This document shows, piece after piece, positions 20,235-32,019 of a DNA stretch of 64,000 nt. Every line of letters starts with the position of its first letter. Position 1 is the first letter of the stretch. The DNA comes from Halopseudomonas nanhaiensis (GTDB lineage Bacteria; Pseudomonadota; Gammaproteobacteria; Pseudomonadales; Pseudomonadaceae), in NCBI RefSeq assembly GCF_020025155.1, contig NZ_CP073751.1, positions 2,979,167-3,043,166 of the forward strand, given 5' to 3'. The notes under the pieces were generated by a model. The model did not search any database. It had not been told where the DNA came from and worked only from the letters and a program-made list of their open reading frames with translations. A program made the translations under genes and the position numbers.

Positions 20235-21543
20235 AATTCTTGATTCGGTATTCAGCGCTGCGCGCGTGGGCGGTCAGGCTTTCGCCGCGGGCCAGTACCG
20301 AGGCGGTGCGCGCCAGGTCCGAGGCGCCCTGCGGGGAACAAAAGATGATGGATGAACGCTTCTGGAAGTCGTACACGCCCAGCGGCGAAGAGAAACGCGC
20401 CGTGCCCGAGGTCGGCAGAACGTGGTTCGGACCGGCACAGTAATCACCCAGCGCTTCGGGAGTGAAGCGACCCATGAAGATCGCACCCGCATGACGAATC
20501 GACGGCAGAAGCGCTTCCGGATCCGCCACCGACAGTTCCAGATGTTCCGGGGCAATTCGGTTGGAGACCTCGCAGGCCTGCTCGAGACTGTCAACCTTGA
20601 TCAGCGCACCGCGGTTCTCCAACGAGACACGTACCATGTCCGCGCGCTCCAGCTCACCGATCAGGCGGTTGAGGCTCGCTTCGACCGCGTCCAGGAAAGC
20701 GGCGTCTGGCGACAGCAGGATCGACTGCGCGTCCTCGTCGTGCTCGGCCTGCGAGAACAGATCCATGGCTATCCAGTCCGGATCGGTCTGACCGTCACAG
20801 ACGACCAGAATTTCCGAGGGTCCGGCGATCATGTCGATGCCGACCTGCCCGAATACGGCGCGCTTGGCGGTCGCCACATAAATGTTGCCCGGACCGACGA
20901 TCTTGTCCACCCGCGGCACGCTCTCCGTGCCGTAGGCCAGGGCAGCCACGGCCTGGGCGCCACCGACGGTAAACACCCGGTCGACACCGGCCAGACAGGC
21001 GGCGGCCAATACCAGCTCGTTGATCTCTCCACGCGGCGTGGGGACCATCATCACGACTTCCGGCACACCTGCGACCTTTGCCGGAATGGCGTTCATCAGT
21101 ACCGATGACGGGTAGGAAGCCTTGCCGCCCGGCACATAAAGCCCGGCGCGATCGAGCGGAGTGATCTGCTGACCCAGCACGGTTCCACTGGGTTCGGTGT
21201 AGCGCCAGGATTCCTGACACTGCTTCTCGTGATAGCTGCGCACACGCTCGGCGGCAACTTCCAGGGCCTCCCGCTGAGCAGGAGTAATGCGTTCCAGCGC
21301 CAGCTCCAGACGGGCCCGGTCGAGAATCAGGTCGTCCATGCGAGCCACGTCGAGGGAGTCGAAGCGCGCGGTGTATTCCACTACGGCCGCATCGCCACGC
21401 TCGCGGACCGCCGCGATGATTTCCTCGACGCGGTCATTCACCGCCTTGTCGGACACCCCTTCCCAGGCCAGCAGCGCGTCGAGATGGCGACCGAAATCAG
21501 CCTGATTGGCATCGAGACGGACGATATTCAACGGCTTGCTCAT
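20233..21543 (-). CDS. hisD: Histidinol dehydrogenase
   Basis: A 436-residue zinc enzyme performing the last two oxidations of histidine synthesis, histidinol to histidine with two NAD. Diagnostic stretches are [69 protein letters not shown] (zinc-ligand His) and [12 protein letters not shown] 21543 has AAGG eight bases upstream and was preferred to the GTG three codons earlier. hisG ends 27 bp upstream of it on the same strand, so the two are surely co-transcribed. Confidence 0.97.
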   Translation of the reverse strand: MSKPLNIVRLDANQADFGRHLDALLAWEGVSDKAVNDRVEEIIAAVRERGDAAVVEYTARFDSLDVARMDDLILDRARLELALERITPAQREALEVAAERVRSYHEKQCQESWRYTEPSGTVLGQQITPLDRAGLYVPGGKASYPSSVLMNAIPAKVAGVPEVVMMVPTPRGEINELVLAAACLAGVDRVFTVGGAQAVAALAYGTESVPRVDKIVGPGNIYVATAKRAVFGQVGIDMIAGPSEILVVCDGQTDPDWIAMDLFSQAEHDEDAQSILLSPDAAFLDAVEASLNRLIGELERADMVRVSLENRGALIKVDSLEQACEVSNRIAPEHLELSVADPEALLPSIRHAGAIFMGRFTPEALGDYCAGPNHVLPTSGTARFSSPLGVYDFQKRSSIIFCSPQGASDLARTASVLARGESLTAHARSAEYRIKN

Positions 21544-21570
21544 GGCGTTCACCTTGGGATTGATTACGGA

Positions 21571-22212
21571 TCAGCTGGCGCGGGTGTCTACCGCTTCGCG
21601 CAGTACTTCGATCAGAGCCTTGATACGGGCATGCTTCATCTTCATCGAAGCCTTGTTGACGATCAACCGCGAGCTGATGTGAGCGATCAGCTCCTGCGGC
21701 TCGAGACCATTGGCCTTGAGCGTATTGCCGGTGTCGACCACATCGATGATCTTGTCGGCCAGGCCTACCAGCGGCGCCAGCTCCATCGAGCCGTACAGCT
21801 TGATGACTTCGACCTGCCGGCCCTGCTCGGCATAGTACCGGCGAGCCACGTTGACGAACTTGGTGGCCACGCGCAGGCGCCCGGTCGGCTCAGGCGTATT
21901 CACCGGCCCGGCAGTCATCAGCTTGCAGTTGGCGATCTTCAGGTCGAGCGGCTCGTACAGGCCCTGACTGGCATACTCCATCAGCACGTCCTTGCCGGCA
22001 ACGCCGAGATCGGCGGCGCCGTGTTCGACATAGGTCGGCACATCGGTCGCGCGGACGATCAACAGACGCACGTCCGGATCGGTCGTGGTGAAGATCAGCT
22101 TGCGACTCTTTTCCAGATCTTCCACCGGTTCGATACCTGCCTGCTTCAACAGCGGCAGGGTATCGTCGAGGATCCGTCCCTTGGAAAGCGCGATGGTCAG
22201 GGTCTGGCTCAT
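21571..22212 (-). CDS. hisG: ATP phosphoribosyltransferase, short form
   Basis: A 213-residue enzyme of the first step of histidine synthesis, condensing ATP and PRPP. It starts [22 protein letters not shown] and carries the PRPP-binding region [14 protein letters not shown]. It lacks the C-terminal ACT-like regulatory domain of the long form. Short HisG proteins need the HisS-like partner HisZ, which is not in this window. The start is only 7 bp after the murA stop, so hisG is translated in the murA transcript. Confidence 0.96.
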   Translation of the reverse strand: MSQTLTIALSKGRILDDTLPLLKQAGIEPVEDLEKSRKLIFTTTDPDVRLLIVRATDVPTYVEHGAADLGVAGKDVLMEYASQGLYEPLDLKIANCKLMTAGPVNTPEPTGRLRVATKFVNVARRYYAEQGRQVEVIKLYGSMELAPLVGLADKIIDVVDTGNTLKANGLEPQELIAHISSRLIVNKASMKMKHARIKALIEVLREAVDTRAS

Positions 22213-22219
22213 AAGCTCC

Positions 22220-23509
<1,290 letters not shown>

Positions 23510-23749
23510 TCAGGGACGGGCCGCCCAGGCTTCGCGAGTAAAGAATTTCATGGTTACGGCGTGAATGCTGCCGTCTGCGATGCGCTCATTGAGCAACGCG
23601 TAGATCTGCTGCTGACGCTTGACGGGCGACAGCGCGGCCAGTTCGTCGCTGATCACCAGCAGCTGAAAATTACAGCCCTCGCCCTCGACCGCAACGTCGG
23701 TGCCGGGTAACTGCGATTCGATCAGTTGCTTGACCTCGTTGGCCTGCAT
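23510..23749 (-). CDS. ibaG: BolA-family protein IbaG
   Basis: A 79-residue BolA-like protein (MQANEVKQLIESQLPGTDVAVEGEG) with the class II KH-like fold pattern and the segment SPVKRQQQIYALLNERIADGSIHAVTMKFFT. The conserved C-terminal His in IHAV is a ligand residue for shared [2Fe-2S] clusters with monothiol glutaredoxins in this family. Length and position between mlaB and murA fit IbaG (formerly YrbA), which affects envelope and acid tolerance. The ATG has GGAGAAT just upstream. Confidence 0.93.
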   Translation of the reverse strand: MQANEVKQLIESQLPGTDVAVEGEGCNFQLLVISDELAALSPVKRQQQIYALLNERIADGSIHAVTMKFFTREAWAARP

Positions 23750-23782
23750 GGTAATTCTCCGGTTTCGGTGAAGGGCGGTACG

Positions 23783-24103
23783 TTAACCCGCGCTGGTCGA
23801 CACGGCAATCGAGTCGAGCCATTGGTCAAGGCCGCATACGACTGCCATGCTCTGCAGTCCCTCGGGGACCCCGCTGACCGATAGCGAGCCACCCTGCGCC
23901 TCGACGATACGAGCGGCAACCAGTATCAGCGAAAGGCCGACGCTATTGACCCGCGTCACGCCGCTCATATCCAGAAGCACCGATGGGCCGGCGGCACTGA
24001 CCTGCCGCTCCAGCTCGGGGCGCAGCGTCACGGCAGAGGCGAAATCAAGCTCGCCTTCAAGCCGCAATCGGTCAGGCTGGTCGGCGAGCAGGCGAATACT
24101 CAC
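23783..24103 (-). CDS. mlaB: MlaB, STAS-domain subunit of the Mla lipid transporter
   Basis: A 106-residue STAS-domain protein (LRLEGELDFASAVTLRPELE, then LLDMSGVTRVNSVGLSLILVAARI), the anti-sigma-factor-antagonist-like fold. MlaB binds the ATPase MlaF and stabilises the MlaFEDB complex. The start is GTG at 24103, overlapping the mlaC stop by four bases (GTGA). The longer upstream frame is an mlaC shadow. It is the last gene of the mlaFEDCB run. Confidence 0.92.
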   Translation of the reverse strand: MSIRLLADQPDRLRLEGELDFASAVTLRPELERQVSAAGPSVLLDMSGVTRVNSVGLSLILVAARIVEAQGGSLSVSGVPEGLQSMAVVCGLDQWLDSIAVSTSAG

Positions 24104-24744
24104 TCGGCGACCTCTTGCTTGACCTTTTCGCGCGACTGGGCGACCACACCGCCCCAGTTGGCGATTACCGCATCCAGATCGTTGCGGTTGGCCTGCATCG
24201 CCTGTGCGAATTGATCGCGGAACAGCAGACCGATGTTGATGCCTTCGACGATCACGTTGCGCACCTTCCACTGCCCGTCCAGGTTGACCATGGTATAGGT
24301 CACCGGATAGACGTTGCCGTTATCGGCGCGGATTTCCATGTTCACGCTGGCGCGATCCGAGCCTTGCTGGTCACGACTGCTGGCCGGCAGGACCTTGATG
24401 TCGCCGCTATCGAATTCGAGCAGTGCATTGCCATAGAACTGGACCATGCTGCGCTTGAAAGTTTCAATGAACCGCTGCATCTGTTCTTCGCTGGCGCTGC
24501 GGCTGTAACGGACGGTCATGACGCTGCGGGCGATGCCGTCGAAGTCCACGACCGGATCAAGAACCTCGTTGAGTCCCTTGAGGAAGGCCTCGCTATCCTT
24601 GCGGTAGGTTTCACGGTTTTCGTCCAGCACCTCCATCACCTGCTTGGAGGTGCGCTCAACGACCTGCTGCGGTGTCTCGGCAGCATGGGCCATCCACGAC
24701 AGGGACAGCATCAGAACAGCAGCAAACCTGGTAAGCGTGTGCAT
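24100..24744 (-). CDS. mlaC: MlaC, periplasmic phospholipid-binding protein
   Basis: A 214-residue exported protein. The signal peptide ends MAHAAETPQ. The mature part shows the MlaC/Ttg2D pattern: VERTSKQVMEVLDENRETYRKD, FLKGLNEVLDPVVDFDGIARSVM, and VTYTMVNLDGQWKVRNVIVEGINIGLLFRDQF. It shuttles phospholipids across the periplasm between MlaA-porin in the outer membrane and MlaFEDB in the inner membrane, preserving outer-membrane asymmetry. It overlaps mlaB by four bases. Confidence 0.95.
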   Translation of the reverse strand: MHTLTRFAAVLMLSLSWMAHAAETPQQVVERTSKQVMEVLDENRETYRKDSEAFLKGLNEVLDPVVDFDGIARSVMTVRYSRSASEEQMQRFIETFKRSMVQFYGNALLEFDSGDIKVLPASSRDQQGSDRASVNMEIRADNGNVYPVTYTMVNLDGQWKVRNVIVEGINIGLLFRDQFAQAMQANRNDLDAVIANWGGVVAQSREKVKQEVAE

Positions 24745-24759
24745 GCGAATCTCCGGTAA

Positions 24760-25224
24760 TCAGTCTTCGGTACTGACAGTGTTGAGCAGGAAACGTCCGA
24801 TCAGCTCTTCCAGCACCAGCGCTGACTGGGTGTCGAGAATCTCGTCGCCGTCGGCAAGCAGTTCGTCCTCGCCGCCGACGGAAATCCCCACGTATTTTTC
24901 ACCAAGCAGGCCTGCGGTAACGATCGAGGCGGCGCTGTCAGCCGGCAAGGTATTTACGTTTGCGTCAATCGCCATTTCGACAAAGCCCGTGTAGCGGTTC
25001 TTGTCGAATGTGATGTCGGTTACCTGGCCAATGGTCACACCGGCCATGGTGACTTTCGCCCGAGGCGTGAGTCCGGCTACGTTGTCGAAATGCGCATAGA
25101 CCTTGTAGGTATCGCCGGACGTGACCGAAGTCAGGCCGCTGACGCGCAGAGCCAGTACCACCAGGGCAAGCACCCCGGCCAGAATGAACAGACCAACGGT
25201 CAGTTCCAGAGAACGCGTACGCAT
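24760..25224 (-). CDS. mlaD: MlaD, MCE-domain subunit of the Mla transporter
   Basis: A 154-residue protein with one N-terminal membrane helix (LTVGLFILAGVLALVVLALRV, residues 9-29) and a single MCE domain (VYAHFDNVAGLTPRAKVTMAGVTIGQVTDI). It ends in a hydrophobic stretch, VLEELIGRFLLN. MlaD forms a hexameric ring on the periplasmic side of MlaE and hands lipid to or from MlaC. It starts MRTRSLELTVG and lies 19 bp downstream of mlaE. Confidence 0.95.
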   Translation of the reverse strand: MRTRSLELTVGLFILAGVLALVVLALRVSGLTSVTSGDTYKVYAHFDNVAGLTPRAKVTMAGVTIGQVTDITFDKNRYTGFVEMAIDANVNTLPADSAASIVTAGLLGEKYVGISVGGEDELLADGDEILDTQSALVLEELIGRFLLNTVSTED

Positions 25225-25243
25225 GGTGCAAAGTCCTTGAGGT

Positions 25244-26023
25244 TCAGAACATCAGAGCGGTAAGAATGAAATCCAGGCCCAGCACGGCCAGGGATGCATA
25301 GACGACAGTCCGGGTCGTCGCACGGCTGATGCCCTCGGATGTCGGCTCGCAGTCATGACCCTGGAACACGGCGATCCAGGTAATGACGAAGGCGAAGACC
25401 ACCGCCTTGATGAGCCCGTTGAGCACGTCATCGCTGAACTGCACTGCGTTCTGCATGTTGACCCAATAGGAGCCGGAGTATACCCCCAACCAGTCCACCG
25501 CGACCATTGCGCCGCCCCAGATCCCGACGACGCAGAAGATCAGCGACAGCAACGGCATGGAGATGAAACCGGCCCATAGTCGTGGGGCTACGACATACTT
25601 CAGGGGATCGACCCCGATCATTTCCAGGCTCGACAGCTGCTCGGTGGTTTTCATCAGACCGATTTCAGCGGTAAGCGCCGAGCCAGCCCGGCCGGCGAAC
25701 AGCAAGCCGGTGACGACCGGACCCAGTTCACGCAACAGCGTCAGCGCGACCATCTGGCCGACCGCCTGCTCCGAGCCGTAACTCACCAGAATGTTGTAGC
25801 CCTGCAGCGCCAGCACCATGCCGATGAACAGGCCGGACACGATGATGATCGGCAGCGACAGGACACCGACCGAGAACAGCTGACGCAACAGCAGCTGCCA
25901 CCCGTTACCGAAGCGCGCTCGACCGAACAGCGCCAGAAACAAAAAGATGCCGGAGCGACCCAGGGCGGCCAGTACGTCAAGCCCGACGCGGCCAAGGCGG
26001 GCGAGGCGATCAACGGCGCTCAT
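25244..26023 (-). CDS. mlaE: MlaE, permease of the Mla transporter
   Basis: A 259-residue inner-membrane permease with an amphipathic N-terminus and five or six membrane segments. The MlaE family signature [42 protein letters not shown] lies at residues 110-151 (quoted in parts by family convention: EIG then [10 protein letters not shown]). It forms the transmembrane core of MlaFEDB. Its start overlaps the mlaF stop by four bases, so the two are translationally coupled. Confidence 0.95.
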   Translation of the reverse strand: MSAVDRLARLGRVGLDVLAALGRSGIFLFLALFGRARFGNGWQLLLRQLFSVGVLSLPIIIVSGLFIGMVLALQGYNILVSYGSEQAVGQMVALTLLRELGPVVTGLLFAGRAGSALTAEIGLMKTTEQLSSLEMIGVDPLKYVVAPRLWAGFISMPLLSLIFCVVGIWGGAMVAVDWLGVYSGSYWVNMQNAVQFSDDVLNGLIKAVVFAFVITWIAVFQGHDCEPTSEGISRATTRTVVYASLAVLGLDFILTALMF

Positions 26024-26853
26024 CGCTTGCCCTCCCTGCCGAGCAGATCCTGCACGTAATCATGCGCAGGATAGTGGAACGGCACCGGTCCATCGGGCTC
26101 GCCCTGCATGAACTGGCGGATACGCGGATTATCCGAATTCATCAGCTCGTCCGGCTCGCCCTGCCCCAGCACCTGACCGTCGCCGACCACATACAGGTAG
26201 TCCGCGATGCTGGCGGTTTCGGCCAGATCGTGCGACACAACGATACTGGTCAGCCCCAGCGCATCGTTGAGCAGCCGGATCAGGCGTACCAGCACGCCCA
26301 TGGAGATAGGGTCCTGGCCGACGAACGGCTCGTCATACATCATCAATTCCGGATCCAGCGCAATGGCCCGAGCCAGCGCCACGCGGCGCTTCATGCCGCC
26401 GGACAGTTCGTCCGGCATGAGTTTCAGGGCGCCACGCAGCCCCACCGCCTGCAGCTTGAGCAGTACGATGTCGCGAATCATGTCTTCGGGCAGAGAGGTA
26501 TGTACGCGCAGCGGAAAGGCGACGTTCTCGAACACATCGAGATCGGTGAACAGCGCGCCGGACTGAAACAGCATGCCCATGTGCTGACGCGCCTCGAACA
26601 GCTCCTCGCGGCCAAGCCGGGGGATGTCCTGACCATTGACCAGGATGGAGCCGCTGTCCGGCCGCAGCTGAGCGCCGATCAGGCGCAACAGGGTGGTCTT
26701 GCCGCAGCCCGATGGCCCCATGATGCCGGTGACCTTCCCGCGCGGAATGCGAATGTCGACGCTGTCGAAGATGGTTCGGCCCGAGCGGCTGAAGCACACC
26801 TTCTGCAAATCGACGATGTAATCCGAGGAAGCGGCCATGTCTGCGTGATCCAT
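26020..26853 (-). CDS. mlaF: MlaF, ATPase of the Mla transporter
   Basis: A 277-residue ABC ATPase with Walker [10 protein letters not shown] (46-54), signature [14 protein letters not shown], Walker B LMMYDEPF and the switch His in VVSHDLAE. The C-terminal tail ([20 protein letters not shown]) is typical of MlaF. It powers lipid movement by MlaFEDB. It is the first gene of mlaFEDCB-ibaG-murA-hisGDC and is divergent from kdsD, with about 167 bp between the two starts. An inner ATG five codons downstream is an alternative start. Confidence 0.95.
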   Translation of the reverse strand: MDHADMAASSDYIVDLQKVCFSRSGRTIFDSVDIRIPRGKVTGIMGPSGCGKTTLLRLIGAQLRPDSGSILVNGQDIPRLGREELFEARQHMGMLFQSGALFTDLDVFENVAFPLRVHTSLPEDMIRDIVLLKLQAVGLRGALKLMPDELSGGMKRRVALARAIALDPELMMYDEPFVGQDPISMGVLVRLIRLLNDALGLTSIVVSHDLAETASIADYLYVVGDGQVLGQGEPDELMNSDNPRIRQFMQGEPDGPVPFHYPAHDYVQDLLGREGKR

Positions 26854-27020
26854 CCCTTGCTACCGGCAGCGGCCGGAAAAAATGACGCGCCAATATACCA
26901 GTTCGCCCTGCCGCACCCAAGCAGTGCAACATCTACTAACCGAACAGAGTTGGCAAAGCCGCATTTCCATTGCTACAGGTGAGTTGACCCCGACAAGTCG
27001 TTATACTTGCCGGCTGATCC

Positions 27021-28010
27021 ATGACCAGTAGCCGACCCATGCCCGATTTCGATTTTATAGCTTCGGCCCAGCGCACCATCAATCTCGAGCGCGATGCAGT
27101 CAACACGCTGCTGTCACGACTCGATGGCCATTTCGAGCGCGCCTGTGAAACGCTGCTGCAAAGCCGTGGCCGCGTAGTGGTAACCGGCATGGGCAAATCC
27201 GGCCACATCGGACGCAAGATTGCCGCGACGCTGGCGAGCACCGGCACGCCGGCGTTCTTCGTGCATCCGGGCGAAGCCAGCCATGGCGACATGGGAATGA
27301 TGACCCGCGACGACGTGCTCATCGCCCTCTCCAACTCGGGTAATACCGCCGAGGTGGTGACCCTGCTGCCGCTGATCAAGCGCCTCGGCATTCCGATGAT
27401 CAGCCTGACCGGCAACCCCGACTCGACGCTGGCCCGAGCCGCCGTAGCCAACCTCGATACCGGCGTGGAGGTCGAGGCCTGCCCGCTGAACCTGGCGCCC
27501 ACGTCCAGCACCACCACTGCACTGGTAATGGGCGATGCCCTGGCTATCGCGCTGCTCGAAGCACGCGGCTTCAGTGCCGAGGACTTCGCCTTCTCGCACC
27601 CGGGCGGCACGCTGGGTCGACGCTTGCTGCTGCTGGTCGACGACATCATGCACGCCGGCGAACGCATGCCGCTGGTCGCCCCGGACACGCCGCTGCGCGA
27701 TGCCCTGCTGGAGATGACGCGCAAGGGCCTGGGGCTCACCGGCGTGGTCGATACCGACGGCCGGCTCAGTGGCATATTCACCGACGGCGACCTGCGTCGC
27801 ACGCTTGATCACGAAGTCGACATGCGCACCGCCTCCATCGCCTCGGTGATGACGGCGCGCTGCAAGACCGTGGCCCAGGGCATTCTGGCGGCCGAAGCGC
27901 TGAAGGTCATGGAAGATCTGAAGATCAACGGCCTGTTCGTCGTGGACGACCAGGGCCGGCCGGTGGGCGCCCTGAACATGCACGACCTGCTGCGCGCGGG
28001 GGTGGTATGA
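27021..28010 (+). CDS. kdsD: Arabinose-5-phosphate isomerase
   Basis: A 329-residue enzyme converting ribulose 5-phosphate to arabinose 5-phosphate, the entry to KDO synthesis. An N-terminal SIS domain (VVVTGMGKSGHIGRKIAATL, then LSNSGNTAEVVTLLPLIKRLG and PTSSTTTALVMGDALA) is followed by two CBS motifs (about 210-325: DIMHAGERMPLVAPDT, VMTARCKTVAQGILA). The length is normal. Its stop overlaps the kdsC start by four bases. Confidence 0.96.
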   Translation: MTSSRPMPDFDFIASAQRTINLERDAVNTLLSRLDGHFERACETLLQSRGRVVVTGMGKSGHIGRKIAATLASTGTPAFFVHPGEASHGDMGMMTRDDVLIALSNSGNTAEVVTLLPLIKRLGIPMISLTGNPDSTLARAAVANLDTGVEVEACPLNLAPTSSTTTALVMGDALAIALLEARGFSAEDFAFSHPGGTLGRRLLLLVDDIMHAGERMPLVAPDTPLRDALLEMTRKGLGLTGVVDTDGRLSGIFTDGDLRRTLDHEVDMRTASIASVMTARCKTVAQGILAAEALKVMEDLKINGLFVVDDQGRPVGALNMHDLLRAGVV

Positions 28011-28540
28011 GCCACGACATGGATACGCTCATCGAGCGCGCCCGGCGCATCCGCCTGGCCATATTCGACGTTGATGGTGTGCTGACCGACGGTCGGCTCT
28101 ACTTCATGCCCGACGGAACCGAATTCAAGTCGTTCAGTACGCTGGACGGGCATGGCATCAAGATGCTCCGCGCCTCGGGAGTGGAAGTGGCGATCATCAG
28201 CGGTCGCAAGTCACCACTGGTGGAGAATCGTGCGGCCAATCTGGGCATTCCCCACCTGATCCAGGGTCGCGAAGACAAGCTCAACGCGCTCGAGGAGCTG
28301 CGCAAGCTGGTCCCGGTCGGCATGGACGAGATCGCGTTTCTGGGCGACGACCTTCCCGACCTGCCGGTCATGCGCCGAGTCGGGCTGGGCGTGGCCGTGG
28401 CAACCGCCGACAGCTTCGTCCGGGAGCATGCCCACGGCATTACGCTGGCGGCCGGCGGCCAGGGCGCCGCGCGGGAGTTCTGTGAGCTGATCATGCGCGC
28501 GCAGGGCACCCTCGACGCGGCCCGGGCGGCGTACCTGTGA
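28007..28540 (+). CDS. kdsC: KDO-8-phosphate phosphatase
   Basis: A 177-residue HAD-superfamily phosphatase that releases KDO from KDO 8-phosphate. The catalytic motif is IFDVDGVLTDG with Asp21 and Asp23. The Thr/Ser motif region is VAIISGRKS, and the C-terminal acidic motif is FLGDDLPDLPVM. The C0-type HAD layout and length fit KdsC. It overlaps kdsD and lptC by four bases on either side, a tightly coupled operon. Confidence 0.96.
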   Translation: MSHDMDTLIERARRIRLAIFDVDGVLTDGRLYFMPDGTEFKSFSTLDGHGIKMLRASGVEVAIISGRKSPLVENRAANLGIPHLIQGREDKLNALEELRKLVPVGMDEIAFLGDDLPDLPVMRRVGLGVAVATADSFVREHAHGITLAAGGQGAAREFCELIMRAQGTLDAARAAYL

Positions 28541-29118
28541 CGTTCAAGCTGCCGCGCTACGTGGTACTGGCGATCGTCGTCGGCACCGGCGTGCTGGCCG
28601 CGCTGGCGATGGGTTACTGGAACATCCGGCCGGCCAGCTTCCAGCCCGACCCGCTGGTAATCGACCCTCGGCAGCCGGATTTCTTCATGGAGAATGCGCG
28701 CATACGCCAGTTGAATGCACAGGGCAGCGTGTCGTATCAACTGACGACCGAGCGCGCCACGCATCTGTCCAGCGACGAAAGTACGCTCCTCGATGAGCCC
28801 TTCCTGGTGTTCTTCCGCGAAGGCGAAACCCAGCCCTGGGAATTGCGCAGCCGCTACGGGCAGGCCGACCAGGGCGGTGATCGGGTGCGCCTGACCGACG
28901 AGGTCGAGCTGCAACAGAAACTGCCGGACCGGGCCCTGACACGGCTCACCACATCGCTGCTGGACGTCTTTCCGCAGCGCGATTATGCCGAGACCGACCA
29001 AGCGGTTAGAATCGAAGCGGCCAATGGCGTGACGACCGGAGTCGGCATGCAGGTACAGTTCAATGACGGCACCATGACGCTGCTGTCCAACGTAAGAGGC
29101 GAACATGAGGTGCGTTAA
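28537..29118 (+). CDS. lptC: LptC, LPS export protein
   Basis: A 193-residue bitopic protein starting at a GTG that overlaps the kdsC stop. One N-terminal membrane helix (YVVLAIVVGTGVLAALAMGYW, about 6-26) is followed by a periplasmic beta-jellyroll rich in alternating hydrophobic residues (FFMENARIRQLNAQGSVSYQL...LTDEVELQQ). LptC joins the LptBFG transporter to the LptA bridge. Its 3' end overlaps lptA by 14 bases. Confidence 0.92.
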   Translation: MTFKLPRYVVLAIVVGTGVLAALAMGYWNIRPASFQPDPLVIDPRQPDFFMENARIRQLNAQGSVSYQLTTERATHLSSDESTLLDEPFLVFFREGETQPWELRSRYGQADQGGDRVRLTDEVELQQKLPDRALTRLTTSLLDVFPQRDYAETDQAVRIEAANGVTTGVGMQVQFNDGTMTLLSNVRGEHEVR

Positions 29119-29635
29119 AGCCATACTCGCTGCCGCGATTATCGGAGCCAGCCTGCCGGTGGCGGCGCTGCCCGAAGACAGCGAACAGCCGATTCGCATA
29201 CAGGCCGACACAGCCAGGCTGGATGAGCGCCGCAACGTGGCGGTGTACACCGGCGATGTGATCATCACCCAGGGCAGCATGCGCCTCACCGGACGGGAGG
29301 TGACACTGACCACCGACGCCGACGGCGCCGTTCGTACGGTCGTCAGCAAGGGCAGCCCGGCCACGTTCGTGCAGACGCCCCAGCCGGGCCAGACGCCGGT
29401 CAACGGTCGCGGCCAGACCATCGAATATCATGCCGCCGACGAAAAGGTAGTGATGATCGACAATGCGCATCTGGACCAGGACGGCAACACCTTTCAGGGC
29501 GACTACGTCAGCTATGACATAGCCCGTCAGGTCGTCGACGCCGGCCGCACGGGCTCGGCCCAGGGCGGCAGCAAGCAGCGTATCGAGATGGTCATCCAGC
29601 CGCGTCGCCGCAACGAGCCCGCAGCCAATGAGTAA
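29105..29635 (+). CDS. lptA: LptA, periplasmic LPS-bridge protein
   Basis: A 176-residue exported protein. The signal peptide [21 protein letters not shown] ends before LPEDSEQP. The OstA/LptA domain shows [34 protein letters not shown], the usual jellyroll strand pattern. LptA monomers form the bridge that carries LPS from LptC to LptD. It overlaps lptB by eight bases. Confidence 0.95.
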   Translation: MRCVKAILAAAIIGASLPVAALPEDSEQPIRIQADTARLDERRNVAVYTGDVIITQGSMRLTGREVTLTTDADGAVRTVVSKGSPATFVQTPQPGQTPVNGRGQTIEYHAADEKVVMIDNAHLDQDGNTFQGDYVSYDIARQVVDAGRTGSAQGGSKQRIEMVIQPRRRNEPAANE

Positions 29636-30353
29636 GCTTGAAGCCCGTCATCTGGCCAAGGCCTACAAGGCACGCAAGGTGGTGCGCGATGTCTCTGTGG
29701 CGATCCACAGCGGCGAAGTCGTCGGCCTGCTCGGGCCCAACGGCGCCGGCAAGACTACGTGCTTCTACATGATCGTCGGCCTGGTGAAGGCCGACGAGGG
29801 CAACATCCTGATCAACGATACGGATGTGACCAAGCTGCCCATGCATGGCCGCGCGAGGCAGGGCATCGGCTATCTGCCGCAGGAAGCCTCGATCTTTCGC
29901 AAGCTCACCGTTGGCCAGAACATCATGGCGATCCTCGAGACGCGCAAGGACCTGAACGCCAAGGGGCGCGAAGGCAAGCTCGAGTCGCTGCTGCGCGAAT
30001 TCCACATTCATCATCTGAAGGACAGCCTCGGCATGAGTCTGTCCGGAGGCGAGCGCCGTCGCGCGGAAATCGCACGGGCGCTGGCCACCGAGCCGCAGTT
30101 CATTCTGCTCGACGAACCCTTCGCCGGTGTCGACCCGATTTCGGTGAACGATATCAAACAGATCATTCAGCACCTGCGCGACAAGGGCATCGGCGTGCTG
30201 ATTACCGACCACAACGTGCGCGAAACCCTGGATATCTGCGACAAGGCCTACATCGTCAACGACGGTCACATCATTGCGGAAGGCAATGCAGAGACCGTAC
30301 TCTCGAACCAGACAGTCCGTGATGTCTATCTCGGTCATGCCTTCCGCCTGTAA
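29628..30353 (+). CDS. lptB: LptB, ATPase of the LPS transporter
   Basis: A 241-residue ABC ATPase with Walker [10 protein letters not shown] (36-44), the LptB-type Q-loop region [14 protein letters not shown], signature [15 protein letters not shown], Walker [17 protein letters not shown] and switch His in [14 protein letters not shown]. These together are diagnostic of LptB. It powers LPS extraction by LptFG. It is the last gene before rpoN, with an 87-bp gap. Confidence 0.97.
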   Translation: MSKLEARHLAKAYKARKVVRDVSVAIHSGEVVGLLGPNGAGKTTCFYMIVGLVKADEGNILINDTDVTKLPMHGRARQGIGYLPQEASIFRKLTVGQNIMAILETRKDLNAKGREGKLESLLREFHIHHLKDSLGMSLSGGERRRAEIARALATEPQFILLDEPFAGVDPISVNDIKQIIQHLRDKGIGVLITDHNVRETLDICDKAYIVNDGHIIAEGNAETVLSNQTVRDVYLGHAFRL

Positions 30354-30440
30354 CTGCCCGAGCGATTCAGGCATGCTAGAGGCATTGGGCCATATGCCCG
30401 AGCAGGGTAACAACCAGCGCACAGGGTACTTCACCGCATA

Positions 30441-31940
30441 ATGAAACCATCGCTCGTCCTCAAGATGGGGCAGCAGCTGACGATGACGCCGCAGCTGCAG
30501 CAAGCCATCCGACTGCTACAGCTCTCCAGCCTCGACCTCCAGCAGGAAGTTCAGGAGGCACTGGAAGCCAATCCCATGCTGGAAATGGCAGACGACGGCG
30601 ACGACGACTACGGTCCCAGCGCACCGGACACTTCGCCTGACAGCGACGACGCCCCCGCGGTGACCATCCCCGAACCCGTCGAGCTCGACTCCATCGAGCA
30701 GCACGGTCAGGGTGAAGAAGGCAACTGGAACGAGCAGATTCCCAGCGAGTTGCCAGTCGACACCCAGTGGGAGGACGTCTACCAGACCTCCGCCAGTTCC
30801 TTGCCCAGCAACGACGACGAGGATTGGGATTTCACTGCTCGCACCGGTACCGGCGAGACGCTGCAGAGTCACCTGGAATGGCAGCTGAATCTCATCCCGC
30901 TCTCCGAAACCGACTACCAGATCGCCCTGGCGCTCATTGACGGCATCAACCCCGACGGCTATCTGCACGAGTCGCTGCAGGACATTCTCGACTCGCTCGA
31001 TCCTGAGCTCGAGGTCGAGCTCGACGAGGTCGAGATGGTGCTGCATCGCATCCAGCAGTTCGAACCGGTCGGCGTGGGCGCGCGTGATCTGCGTGAATGC
31101 CTGCTGTTGCAGCTCCGACAAATGCCCGCCGGCACGCCCATGCTGGAGCAGGCCACCCGCGTGGTGAAAGATCACCTGGAGCTGCTCGGCAATCGCGATT
31201 TCGCGCAGCTGATGCGCCGCAGCAAGCTCAAGGAAGATCAACTGCGCGACGCGGTAGCGTTGATCCAGACGCTGAACCCCCGTCCCGGATCGGAAATCGC
31301 CTCAGGCGATGCCGAGTACGTGATTCCCGATGTCATCGTCCGGCGTGATACCAATCGCTGGATCGTCGAGCTGAACCAGGAGTCGGTGCCCAAGGTGCGG
31401 GTGAACACCCACTACGCCTCGATGGTGCGCCGTGCCGACAGTAGCGAAGACAACACCTACCTGCGCAACCATCTGCAGGAAGCGCGCTGGTTCATCAAGA
31501 GCCTGCAGAGCCGGAACGAAACGCTGATGAAGGTGGCGACGCAGATCGTCGAACATCAGCGCGGCTTTCTCGAGCATGGCGAGGAAGCAATGAAGCCGCT
31601 GGTGCTGCATGACATCGCCGAAGCGGTGGGCATGCATGAGTCGACCATTTCGCGGGTGACGACGCAGAAATACATGCACACCCCGCGCGGCATATTCGAA
31701 CTCAAGTACTTTTTCTCGAGCCACGTTGGCACCACCGAAGGCGGGGAATTCTCCTCCACCGCCATCCGTGCGCTGATCAAGAAACTGGTCGCCGCAGAAA
31801 ACCCGAAGAAACCATTGAGCGACAGCAAGATCGCTGGTTTACTGGAAGAACAAGGGATATCGGTAGCCCGCAGAACGATTGCCAAGTATCGCGAGTCGCT
31901 CAATATCGCGCCCTCGAGCGAGCGCAAGCGGTTGGTGTGA
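30441..31940 (+). CDS. rpoN: RNA polymerase sigma-54 factor
   Basis: A 499-residue sigma factor. Region I is the Gln/Leu-rich activator-interaction segment ([29 protein letters not shown]). Region II is acidic (about 45-120). The core-binding domain follows, then the HTH ([22 protein letters not shown]) and the RpoN box [10 protein letters not shown] near the C-terminus that reads the -24 element. It needs AAA+ activators and controls nitrogen, flagellar and carbon genes. The downstream hpf-ptsN-rapZ-ptsO set is the classical rpoN-linked cluster. Confidence 0.98.
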   Translation: MKPSLVLKMGQQLTMTPQLQQAIRLLQLSSLDLQQEVQEALEANPMLEMADDGDDDYGPSAPDTSPDSDDAPAVTIPEPVELDSIEQHGQGEEGNWNEQIPSELPVDTQWEDVYQTSASSLPSNDDEDWDFTARTGTGETLQSHLEWQLNLIPLSETDYQIALALIDGINPDGYLHESLQDILDSLDPELEVELDEVEMVLHRIQQFEPVGVGARDLRECLLLQLRQMPAGTPMLEQATRVVKDHLELLGNRDFAQLMRRSKLKEDQLRDAVALIQTLNPRPGSEIASGDAEYVIPDVIVRRDTNRWIVELNQESVPKVRVNTHYASMVRRADSSEDNTYLRNHLQEARWFIKSLQSRNETLMKVATQIVEHQRGFLEHGEEAMKPLVLHDIAEAVGMHESTISRVTTQKYMHTPRGIFELKYFFSSHVGTTEGGEFSSTAIRALIKKLVAAENPKKPLSDSKIAGLLEEQGISVARRTIAKYRESLNIAPSSERKRLV

Positions 31941-31968
31941 CCAGCCGGGATTCACAGGTGGCACCATC

Positions 31969-31989
31969 GGGTGACAGTCAGCGTCACCC
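31969..31989 (+). terminator. Stem-loop between rpoN and hpf
   Basis: GGGTGAC and GTCACCC form a perfect 7-bp stem with a 7-base loop, 28 bp after the rpoN stop. There is no T-run, so it may be a weak terminator or a processing site that lets hpf be expressed separately. Confidence 0.4.
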
Positions 31990-32019
31990 TGCTCTATCAA
32001 GCCAATCAGGAGAAGCCGT

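Noticed and set aside
26981-27007. A sigma-70 promoter for kdsD with TTGACC and TATACT
   Set aside because: The two boxes are only 12 bases apart, too close to work together; only the TATACT box is credible.
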